NCBI GenBank assembly: GCA_903840375.1
Contig: CAIMFR010000029.1
Span: 1-17,193 of the forward strand
From: Candidatus Adlerbacteria bacterium
GTDB lineage: Bacteria; Patescibacteriota; Minisyncoccia; Phycocordibacterales; SBAW01
Length of the DNA stretch: 17,193 nt
Direction of reading: 5' to 3'
The number at the start of each line of letters is the position of its first letter. Position 1 is the first letter of the stretch. The translations under genes were made by a program, and so were the position numbers. The notes under the pieces were generated by a model. That model saw only the letters and a program-made list of their open reading frames with translations, was not told the origin of the DNA and did not search any database. Of the stretch, positions 1 to 6,723 are shown piece after piece.

Positions 1-1635
1 GTCGTAAGCTTTTTCCATCTGAAGGGCTGATGGTTTAAGTCCGGCGGTTACCGCGGTGAGTTTCTTTATCCTCGCCGCCTCAACAGCTGCGAAACCTCCT
101 TCTTGTGGTTTGCCGAGCGTAATACCAGTCTGTTTGAGAGCTGCCTTTGCCAACCCCCCACCCCGCACATCGAAACTTGCGCCGCCTATTGCGCGTGCTC
201 CGCGTGTGATCCCGCTCAGAATAGGAGTCGCAGCTAAGCGCCTGCCAGTGGCGCTTTCTGCAAACCTCTGTGCGCCCTGTCCAATGGTCCTTTGTCCAAG
301 ACGCGCTGCCATGCCGAATGTTGCTCCGCCGACTGCAGCACCGATCTTGCCGGTGATCCCGCGCGCCATCTCGTTGCCTGTAGAAATAACTTTGTCTGCA
401 ACCGAGAGTCCGTACCAAAGCATGATGACGACGATACCCATGCGCAGCACGACATTTGCTATGGCTACGCCGAGCCCTACCATGGTGGCACCACTATTGC
501 CGCTGACACCGGAAAGAGATGCATATATTTGTGGAACGATACCGTTTCCCAGGCTCATAGCGTTAATAACGCTGTTGGTGATTAGAAAAGTGAACAAGAA
601 TATTGCAGGGTAAAAAGAATATTTAATCAATGCATCTTGCCACATGTCGTAATATTTTCTCGCCGGCCTGCTGGAGTTGGAGATAGCTCGCGCTGCGAAT
701 GCGAGCGGTGCGACGATGATGACGAACCATAACCCGATCGCACGCATTAAAAATTTTAACCCCACTTGTGAGAAAATAATGAACAGGATTATGAATATAA
801 CCCCAACTGCCGTGTAGACCGTCATTTGTACGATCAAGGCGGTTAGGAAACCATTAGAATTGTTGAATTGTTTGAATGCATTATTACCGATCAAACCCTG
901 TATTTGCACGGCCTGCATGATCGTGCTGGTGAGATCTTTTGTTTGCGCATTTGGAAGCATGCTGCTGACGCTTGTAGCAACAGAGTTCGGAAGTGCGCTG
1001 AGGGCGCTTGAAACGTTACCGTTTACCGCATCTTGGATGGTTTGTTTTGCAGGTATAGCATTGTAGAACTGTATAGCGAGAAGGTTTCCTGCATCAACAA
1101 CGACTCTAGTTATAAAGAAACTGAAGTTTATGAGGAGTGCCATCGTGACGACCCATGCAAGTGTTCGCATGGTGTTGGAGGTCTCCGCCTCGATGATAAT
1201 GGTTATGGCGATATAGATGAGCATGAATATGAACGCCATGTTGGCAATGTCTCGTACTGACGCCCACCCGCTTGAGAGGAATAGCTGCGAATAAGTGACG
1301 CTGTTGAGTGAAATCTGGACAGCAAAGCTGAAGATGTAGCCGCCAATATATGCGAATACGGATGTGAGAGATACTGCAAAAACAGAATATATTCCTGCGA
1401 TACAGGTGCTGACGCCACCACCAAGCGTGCAGAAGGAGTCTTCGACCTTGTTGTTTCCTGTGGCAGCGGGCGTTGCAGCTGTGGGTGTTGTTGGTGCTGC
1501 AGTACCTGCCACTTGTGCAAACGCCGTCGGAGTGTGAAGTGTTGCGACAATGTCCCCTATCGGAGCATAGACCACGACGAACAACATGAGAGCGATCAGT
1601 GTTTTTGTTGCGAAGGATATGAGTCGTTTTTTCAT
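1..1635 (-). CDS. VirB6/TrbL-like polytopic inner-membrane protein of a type IV secretion-like system (partial, C-terminus beyond window)
   Basis: An open frame runs from an ATG at 1635 to base 1 with no stop, giving at least 545 residues. The first 40 residues are a signal-peptide-like segment (MKKR, a hydrophobic core, then AFA before Gln). A short Thr/Pro/Ala linker follows, then about seven hydrophobic segments at roughly residues 83-107, 132-149, 158-177, 265-288, 296-315, 338-356 and 385-409. The last 130 or so residues are Gly/Ala/Arg/Lys-rich and probably cytoplasmic. The segment LWFVIIVAPLAFAAR and the following KYYDMWQDALIKYSFYP resemble the VirB6/TrbL-like channel proteins of CPR genomes; this is recalled resemblance only. 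Two cysteines (C69, C78) lie before the first membrane segment. The ATG is 4 bases after the stop of the 981-aa gene, so the two are surely co-transcribed. No Shine-Dalgarno sequence precedes it. A role in substrate or DNA transfer across the inner membrane is inference. Confidence 0.8.
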   Translation of the reverse strand, partial: MKKRLISFATKTLIALMLFVVVYAPIGDIVATLHTPTAFAQVAGTAAPTTPTAATPAATGNNKVEDSFCTLGGGVSTCIAGIYSVFAVSLTSVFAYIGGYIFSFAVQISLNSVTYSQLFLSSGWASVRDIANMAFIFMLIYIAITIIIEAETSNTMRTLAWVVTMALLINFSFFITRVVVDAGNLLAIQFYNAIPAKQTIQDAVNGNVSSALSALPNSVATSVSSMLPNAQTKDLTSTIMQAVQIQGLIGNNAFKQFNNSNGFLTALIVQMTVYTAVGVIFIILFIIFSQVGLKFLMRAIGLWFVIIVAPLAFAARAISNSSRPARKYYDMWQDALIKYSFYPAIFLFTFLITNSVINAMSLGNGIVPQIYASLSGVSGNSGATMVGLGVAIANVVLRMGIVVIMLWYGLSVADKVISTGNEMARGITGKIGAAVGGATFGMAARLGQRTIGQGAQRFAESATGRRLAATPILSGITRGARAIGGASFDVRGGGLAKAALKQTGITLGKPQEGGFAAVEAARIKKLTAVTAGLKPSALQMEKAYD

Positions 1636-1639
1636 TGTG

Positions 1640-4585
1640 TTAGTAAGAGAACGCATTGCATTGTGCCGTATTTGTACTTGTCTGTATGTTTATGGTGGTG
1701 AGTTGGCGTTGTAGAAGGTCGTTGTCTTGCTGTGCCGCTATGGCTTGAGCTGAAGTTATTAACTGTCCGGATGACAACTCTGAATTGTAGTCATTGAGGA
1801 CTGCTGTGGCATCAGCTGCCGTGCTAGCCGCCTGTGCTCGGTCTTGCAGCTGTCCGATAAGGGTCATTGCATTGTTGGCGAGCGTGATATTGCTATTGTA
1901 TTGCGTGGTCTGCGGATCGAATGAATGTAGTTCTGCTGCCGCAGCGGCTGCATTTGCTGCTGCTGTAATCCTTGCATCCCCGGCTGCATTTGCTGCTGCT
2001 GTATCTGCTTTTTCTTCCGCGGTCCACTCCTGCGATGATTTTGCCGGCGGTGTGTATGCTGTGCCATAGCCGTAATAACCTTGGAATCCTGACTCTATTG
2101 CCGCCGCTTTTGCTGCCTCTGAAGTTGCTGTTGCTGCGTTCGCAGCGTTTGTGCTTTGTGCGGCTGCAGCGGCATTTGCAGCGGATGTCCAACAATTGGC
2201 AAGTGAGTTTAATTGTGACTGAGCATTCTCTAGACTACTGGCTTCTCCTTGGTTGATATTGCCATAATTTTGTGCGATCGAGCTATTGCTCTGCGTTGTA
2301 GGCAGAATCTGTTGAATGATCGCCTGAGCTTGTTGTTGGTCTGGTGTGTAGTAATCACTCTGAATGCCCGTCGGACCGCTTGCTTGTGAAAGTCCGTTTC
2401 CGTTGACGCCAACAACATTCACCAGTAGTTGGTTCATAAGAGCAGAAAGGATCTCATCAAAATATTTTGCTGTTTCGAGCTCTTTTGTCGGGACACCAAG
2501 CTGTTCATTGAGTGTGTTGGATATAACACTGCCTGGGGTCGTGTTCTTGAGGTCGCACACCTTGTAAACACTACCGGATGATGAATTACTGTTGGAGAAA
2601 GTGCTGCCATTGCTATTTGTTCCGCTACCACCGCCACCGTTATCATAAGAGCCAATCAGATCTACAGAAGTGTTGGCGGTTGCCGCCGGTGCTGGATTTC
2701 CAACGCTGCTATTTACATTGTGACAATTTGTCTCCTGTTTGAAATCGAGGAATCCGTTGCCGAGGGAGAGTTGTCGTTGTTGCTCCCCCTGTGCTGTCTG
2801 TACGGCATAGTGTAAGCCGACATCGGCGTAAATGTACGCCCCGAACGGGTTGTTGGTCGGCATGGTCGTAAATGACAGTAAGCCCGCCCATCCTCCGGAG
2901 TTGAAGTCGCCGTTCATGAAGTTTTGTATATTACTCATGATCTTGGTGAGTGTGCAGGATGGTGCATTTCCCGCATAACTCTGTGCGATAGCAATACGTA
3001 TTTGTAGACTGAACGGGCTGCAGAGGAATGACAGTGCACTGCCCTGTATAAAACGCCCTGCGGCCTGGTCGGCAACATTGGTGAAGAATTGTGTCGGATT
3101 GGTGACGAAGGACGGGCTGCCGTTAAAACCGGAATTGATCCAGTTAACAATGCTTGTTGTCATGGTTTGGAGTATGACCTTAGACAGCACACGTGTTAGA
3201 CAGTCGGCAATATTGGTTTTTGCCTGGTCAGACATGTGCAATGCGTTTGCTTGTGCGAGTTGGCCATTGATCCCACTAAGCTGACCATTAACCGTGAAAA
3301 GAGCGATATGAGTTGAGAGGTCGCTGGTTAGGACCGACAAGGCAGAGCTGCTTTCTGATGCTGCGGAAGTGCCGCCTGATGCGGCTGTGCTAACCACAGC
3401 AGTGCCGGCGCCTACTCCTGCGCCAAACACCGCGCTTCCGAGCGCTTGTAAAGCTGCTCCGCCAGCGCAACCAACCGCACCTGCAAGTCCTGTGCCAATA
3501 AGCGCTGCGCCGATCCCCAAACCGTTGTTATTGTTCGTATTTGGATTTCCAGATGAACCTATTGCAGGCATGAATCCGACTTGCGGGCCAAGGTTGTTTG
3601 GCGTGTTAACAGTATTGATCGGGGTCGGATTGAAAACGGTGCCGTTTCCGCCAATGATCGGGGTCGGTTGAACTGGTGTTGATGGTGTGATGATTGTGGT
3701 TGGTAAGCCGGAGATCCACGACACATTTGGGATGCCGATCGTTCCGCCACTCGCGGCAGAAACAGACGCAGACGCTGCAGAAGCTGCCGCAGTGGCAGAA
3801 GCGGCAGCAGCTGCTGCTGTGGCAGACGCTGCAGAAGCTGCCGCAGTGGCGGAAGCAGCGGTGGCAGCAGCTGCTGCTGTGGCAGCTGCTGCAGACGCAG
3901 AGGCCGCCGCGGAAGCAGAGGCTGCTTTTGCTGCGACTGCAGCTATAGCCGCAGAGGCGGCAGCTGCCGCAGTAGTGGAAGTGGTAGGATTAGCCGCCGC
4001 AGCTGAAGCTGCAGTCGCCGCGGCCTTGGCAGCTGCTGCCGCGGCAGCAGCTGCCACAGCGGCCTTTTCAGCTGCTGCCGCGGCAGGAGTGGAAGATGCT
4101 ATGATCGCTGCTGCAGCTGCAGCAGCTGAAGAAGCTGTCGTTGCCGCCGCAGCAGTCGAGGCAGTTATAGCTGCAGTAGAAGCCGCCGCCGCGGCGGTCG
4201 AAGCAGAAGTTCCTACATTTGCCACAGCTCCTCCGGCTGTCGTTCCAACACCCCCAATTACCCCACCTATGGTCATTGTGGATGGTATCCACGATACCCC
4301 TGATAGTCCTGAAGAGATGTTCGTCGTTGCTCCGGTACCGGGTGTACCAACGCCACCGCTAACATTGACTGACTGTCCTGCCGCACCTGTTCCGGGGATC
4401 TGCGCACCTAGATTCGTAGGCTGTCCCCCAGTGGTGCCGGCAGCCGGTTTGTTCTGTGCTGTGCCGAAAGTGCCTGTCGTCTGTTGTGCTGGCTTCCCCA
4501 GTAACCACCACCACAGAAGGGCGACAAGTAGCACTAACAAAAGAGCAATAAGTATTATAAAGAAAATTCTTCTGCTTCTGGTCAT
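1640..4585 (-). CDS. Large Ala-rich membrane-anchored envelope protein of the secretion-like operon, function unknown
   Basis: 981 residues from the ATG at 4585. A longer frame from 4651 would overlap the upstream gene and place charged residues before the anchor, so 4585 is preferred. Residues 1-6 are basic and 7-29 form a transmembrane anchor ending in WWWLLG. Next come a Gly/Thr/Pro linker, an Ala-dominated block (about 128-279), a Pro/Asn-rich linker, and a Gly-zipper-like hydrophobic stretch (about 355-405). A folded region (about 415-730) carries C462, C522, C544, C621 and C678 and motifs such as NWINSGFNGSP and FLCSPFSLQIRIA. The C-terminus is again Ala-rich with helical character. The 450-730 region resembles hypothetical proteins I associate with CPR type IV secretion-like loci, but I know of no assigned function. 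It starts 7 bases after the upstream stop and ends 4 bases before the VirB6-like gene. An extracytoplasmic, disulfide-containing structural component is the best inference. Confidence 0.8.
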   Translation of the reverse strand: MTRSRRIFFIILIALLLVLLVALLWWWLLGKPAQQTTGTFGTAQNKPAAGTTGGQPTNLGAQIPGTGAAGQSVNVSGGVGTPGTGATTNISSGLSGVSWIPSTMTIGGVIGGVGTTAGGAVANVGTSASTAAAAASTAAITASTAAAATTASSAAAAAAAIIASSTPAAAAAEKAAVAAAAAAAAAKAAATAASAAAANPTTSTTAAAAASAAIAAVAAKAASASAAASASAAAATAAAAATAASATAAASAASATAAAAAASATAAASAASASVSAASGGTIGIPNVSWISGLPTTIITPSTPVQPTPIIGGNGTVFNPTPINTVNTPNNLGPQVGFMPAIGSSGNPNTNNNNGLGIGAALIGTGLAGAVGCAGGAALQALGSAVFGAGVGAGTAVVSTAASGGTSAASESSSALSVLTSDLSTHIALFTVNGQLSGINGQLAQANALHMSDQAKTNIADCLTRVLSKVILQTMTTSIVNWINSGFNGSPSFVTNPTQFFTNVADQAAGRFIQGSALSFLCSPFSLQIRIAIAQSYAGNAPSCTLTKIMSNIQNFMNGDFNSGGWAGLLSFTTMPTNNPFGAYIYADVGLHYAVQTAQGEQQRQLSLGNGFLDFKQETNCHNVNSSVGNPAPAATANTSVDLIGSYDNGGGGSGTNSNGSTFSNSNSSSGSVYKVCDLKNTTPGSVISNTLNEQLGVPTKELETAKYFDEILSALMNQLLVNVVGVNGNGLSQASGPTGIQSDYYTPDQQQAQAIIQQILPTTQSNSSIAQNYGNINQGEASSLENAQSQLNSLANCWTSAANAAAAAQSTNAANAATATSEAAKAAAIESGFQGYYGYGTAYTPPAKSSQEWTAEEKADTAAANAAGDARITAAANAAAAAAELHSFDPQTTQYNSNITLANNAMTLIGQLQDRAQAASTAADATAVLNDYNSELSSGQLITSAQAIAAQQDNDLLQRQLTTINIQTSTNTAQCNAFSY
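3749..4204 (-). repeat. Low-complexity alanine block (about 152 codons) in the 981-aa protein
   Basis: Residues about 128-279 are almost all Ala, with scattered Ser, Thr, Val, Ile and a few Lys/Glu. All four GCN codons are mixed, so this is not a simple trinucleotide slippage tract; protein-level composition seems to be what is kept. Because the reverse complement of GCN often reads as Ala, Glu or Val, the opposite strand also stays open here, which is a coding shadow. Confidence 0.9.
3768..3881 (-). repeat. Two tandem near-identical units (54 and 60 bp) within the Ala block
   Basis: Unit 1 spans 3768-3821 and unit 2 spans 3822-3881. Their first 29 bases are identical and the rest is nearly so, with unit 2 carrying 6 extra bases. 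Both encode the same Ala/Ser/Thr pattern (ASATAAASAASATAAA). This indicates recent in-frame tandem duplication, so length variation between strains is likely. Confidence 0.75.
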
Positions 4586-4592
4586 AGATATT

Positions 4593-5516
4593 CTACTGTT
4601 GTTGTGTTTGCGGTGGTGTGACCTGCGATGACGCGATAGAGCTCCACGCATCCCCCGGCTCGTCCTTGTTGAAAATTATACCGTCTTTAACGAGTATTTG
4701 TGCGGTGCTTATGAACACATTCCAGGCTGCCCCACTGAGCGCTTGGTAGCGTTGTAATGCGGAAAGTCCGCGCAGCGGGTCGGCGATAAGCTGTTCCATG
4801 TCGGGATATGTGTCTGCTATCTGCACAAGAGTGTTTATCAGTTGGAGATGTAACCCGGCGAGTGACCGCGGAACGGGGAGTCGTACTACATCGCTCGCCT
4901 GCAAGCGGTAATTTGCCTCGATCCGTTTTAGTACATCAAGTTGGCTCGGATCATTCTTGTCAGTTGCGAGGCCGAGTGCCGCGATGGTCGCGTTTCCGTT
5001 ATTACCTGAGTCTTTGGTAATAGTTGAGATCAACGCGTTGCCGTATGTGTGGAGTGCGCTGGTAGAATCATCAACGATGACAAGGTCATTTTGCGTATGT
5101 GCAGGAGTTTGCCGTGTGGTATTTATCTGGTCGACCGCCTGTTGTACGATCTGTGCTTGTGTCGTAGCATCGGCGCCGAGCCCTTGTGACTGTGCGTCGG
5201 TCAGGTTGATGAGTAGTGTTTTCGAGATGGTGTCGGTCAGGTTGCTGCCTTGTACCGACTGACGTAGTGCATTCGCGGTGTCAGTAGTTGAGGTTGGTGC
5301 GATGACTCCGCTCTGTGCTTGGACTGCGGAAAGTGATGTCGCCCAATCACCCTGTGAAGCTGTTTGTGTAGGTATGTTTTCCGTCTGCAAATTACTGCTC
5401 TCTGACTGTTTTTGCTGTGTTATGTATGTTGCGGCATAAATGAGGCCAACAGCCGCCGCTATGGAAATGGTGACGGTGGTGAATTGACCGCTGGGAAGAT
5501 ATTTGTGCACACTCAT
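4593..5516 (-). CDS. Single-pass membrane-anchored protein, first gene of the secretion-like operon, function unknown
   Basis: 307 residues from the ATG at 5516. An in-frame ATG at 5726 exists, but the added 70 residues would lie opposite the divergent 129-aa gene, and a good -10 hexamer ends 7 bases before 5516. Residues about 11-33 form a membrane anchor (TTVTISIAAAVGLIYAATYI), followed by a Gln/Ser/Thr-rich linker. A mostly helical domain then carries VRLPVPRSLAGLHLQLIN near residue 220 and an ending around GIIFNKDEPGDAW. I recall similar proteins (a short P-x-S-x-A-x-x-H-L motif, then long helices) as hypothetical neighbours of VirB6-like genes in CPR genomes. No catalytic motif is visible. 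It is the promoter-proximal gene, 7 bases ahead of the 981-aa gene, so it is probably a structural or assembly factor facing the outside of the membrane. Confidence 0.75.
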   Translation of the reverse strand: MSVHKYLPSGQFTTVTISIAAAVGLIYAATYITQQKQSESSNLQTENIPTQTASQGDWATSLSAVQAQSGVIAPTSTTDTANALRQSVQGSNLTDTISKTLLINLTDAQSQGLGADATTQAQIVQQAVDQINTTRQTPAHTQNDLVIVDDSTSALHTYGNALISTITKDSGNNGNATIAALGLATDKNDPSQLDVLKRIEANYRLQASDVVRLPVPRSLAGLHLQLINTLVQIADTYPDMEQLIADPLRGLSALQRYQALSGAAWNVFISTAQILVKDGIIFNKDEPGDAWSSIASSQVTPPQTQQQ

Positions 5517-5522
5517 TGCAAC

Positions 5523-5552
5523 TATTATACACCGCAGTTTATGCGGTATACT
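5523..5552. promoter_or_regulatory. Divergent promoter pair with central palindrome
   Basis: On the minus strand TATAAT (5529-5524) lies 7 bases before the ATG at 5516. On the plus strand TATACT (5547-5552) lies 7 bases before the ATG at 5560. Between them is an inverted repeat, ACCGCA (5531-5536), 5-base loop, TGCGGT (5542-5547). Each promoter's -35 zone overlaps the other's -10, and neither has a good TTGACA match. This suggests activator dependence or mutual interference. The palindrome could be an operator controlling both genes. Both mRNAs would be leaderless or nearly so. Confidence 0.55.
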
Positions 5553-5559
5553 AAAAAGT

Positions 5560-5949
5560 ATGGCTTTCCTTGCGCACATCTTAACCACACTTGCGTTAGT
5601 TTTTAGTTCGGTCTTTGCGCCGGCGTCGACAGCGGCACTCGGCCTTTCTATCGGTGGGCGCATTATAGCAGCGATTCCATGCGAAGGGATAGATTTTGAA
5701 CCTGAAATATGGATACAACTTGCCACCGCAAGAGTAATTCCTGCCCCGCCCGAGATCTACATATATACCCCTGAAACAATCCTAGCATCCGAAGGCCCGC
5801 CAACCCACTCCGGGCAAGAACTCCTAGGTATTGCCGATACGCCGTTTACTTGCGGACAATGGATCCCGATTCCGGTTCCTCCTTATCTTGTTTTTATCCC
5901 GTACGGCGCAGGAATGCGGCTGCAATATGTTGGTGTGAGTATTATTTAA
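5560..5949 (+). CDS. Small secreted protein of unknown function, divergent from the secretion-like operon
   Basis: 129 residues from the ATG at 5560. This start is chosen because it begins a clean signal peptide (MAFLAHILTTLALVFSSVFA, then ASTAA) and follows a -10 hexamer by 7 bases; the in-frame ATG at 5503 would overlap the divergent gene. The mature part has GGRIIAAIPC (C41), PPEIYIYTPET, a Gly-Pro-Pro..His..Gly-Gln..Leu-Leu-Gly stretch, and a second Cys (C98). The order Gly-Gly-Arg-Ile..Ile-Pro-Cys, then Tyr-x-Tyr-Thr-Pro, then Gly-Pro-Pro-x-His-x-Gly-Gln matches my memory of a small secreted family common near CPR secretion genes, usually labelled hypothetical. The two cysteines could form one disulfide. 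Its position suggests a secreted or surface component of the same system. Its stop overlaps the rsmA stop on the other strand. Confidence 0.7.
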   Translation: MAFLAHILTTLALVFSSVFAPASTAALGLSIGGRIIAAIPCEGIDFEPEIWIQLATARVIPAPPEIYIYTPETILASEGPPTHSGQELLGIADTPFTCGQWIPIPVPPYLVFIPYGAGMRLQYVGVSII

Positions 5950-6722
5950 GCTCGAGCCAAAGTGAGCCACTTCTCTATTGGAACATCCTCCGACCTTGCT
6001 TTTTCCCCGATGTCCGCTAAAGCCATTTTTTCAGCCGCATTTTGACCGAGCACTCCTTCAATATTTCTTTTCAGCAGCTTTCTTTTTTGTGCAAAGCCTG
6101 CGTGGATCAGCTCAAAAAAACGTTGTTCGTGCTCTGAATTATTAAATTTCTCCCGTGAGATGTCGGAGATGAGCAATATTGCAGAGTCCACCGACGGCGC
6201 GGGAGAGAACGCGCCGCGCGGAACGGTCTTCACATATTTCGGCATGCCGTATGCTTTGACCGAAAGCGACAAGATACTTTCTTTCTTGCTTCGCGCGATG
6301 CGTTCGGCGACTTCTTTTTGCACGAGAAACACCAATGTTGACGGCTGCATGTCCCCGGAAAGGAATTTCCGGAACAGCGCGCCGGTTATATAATACGGAA
6401 TATTTGCGACCAGTTTGAAGTGATGGTTTTCAAGTCCGAGCGTCGCAGGGTCGACCTCAAGTGCGTCGCCTTCGTGCAATACCAGCTTCCCATCCGTTAT
6501 TTCATTCGCGAATTTTTCCGCAAGCAGCGGAATGAGCCGATGATCTTTTTCCACGGCGACAACCTTCGCGCTACGCGCAAGGAGTTCGCGAGTGAGTGCG
6601 CCATCGCCGGGGCCTATTTCGAGCACAACATCCCCCGCTTTCACGTTGCCGGCATCGGCAACGGCGCGCAGATATGCGGTCGAATGCAGAAAATGTTGTC
6701 CGAGTGATCTTTTCTTTTGCAT
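5946..6722 (-). CDS. rsmA: 16S rRNA (adenine1518-N6/adenine1519-N6)-dimethyltransferase
   Basis: 258 residues, the normal RsmA/KsgA length. Using SAM, it dimethylates two adjacent adenines in the 3' terminal hairpin of 16S rRNA during late 30S assembly. The start MQKKRSLGQHFL is the canonical opening of the family. The SAM-binding motif VLEIGPGDGALT is at residues 33-44, the acidic ribose-binding Glu at about 58, and the catalytic NIPYYIT at 107-113 (N-x-P-Y). FLVQKEVAERI and FSPAPSVDSAI follow, and the C-terminal helical rRNA-binding lobe is present. The start lies 1 base beyond the stop of the helicase gene, so both share one transcript. Its 3' end overlaps the convergent 129-aa gene by four bases, so any terminator must lie inside that gene. 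Confidence 0.96.
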   Translation of the reverse strand: MQKKRSLGQHFLHSTAYLRAVADAGNVKAGDVVLEIGPGDGALTRELLARSAKVVAVEKDHRLIPLLAEKFANEITDGKLVLHEGDALEVDPATLGLENHHFKLVANIPYYITGALFRKFLSGDMQPSTLVFLVQKEVAERIARSKKESILSLSVKAYGMPKYVKTVPRGAFSPAPSVDSAILLISDISREKFNNSEHEQRFFELIHAGFAQKRKLLKRNIEGVLGQNAAEKMALADIGEKARSEDVPIEKWLTLARA

Positions 6723-6723
6723 G

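Noticed and set aside
56..613. A 185-codon plus-strand open frame near the left edge
   Set aside because: It lies opposite the VirB6-like coding frame, which is continuous, hydrophobic and in a tight operon. The plus-strand product has no recognisable features.
3768..3881. CRISPR-like direct repeats
   Set aside because: The units are adjacent without spacers and lie in a coding Ala tract.
3687..4631. A 314-residue Ala/Val/Glu-rich open frame on the plus strand
   Set aside because: It mirrors the Ala block of the minus-strand 981-aa gene. GCN runs stay open on both strands, and there is no promoter, start signal or domain.
4586..4651. Upstream ATG at 4651 for the 981-aa protein
   Set aside because: It would overlap the previous gene by 59 bases and put 22 His/Arg-rich residues before a normal basic-hydrophobic anchor start at 4585.
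5517..5726. Upstream ATG at 5726 for the 307-aa protein
   Set aside because: The added residues overlap the divergent 129-aa gene and its promoter, and the -10 at 5529-5524 fits a start at 5516.
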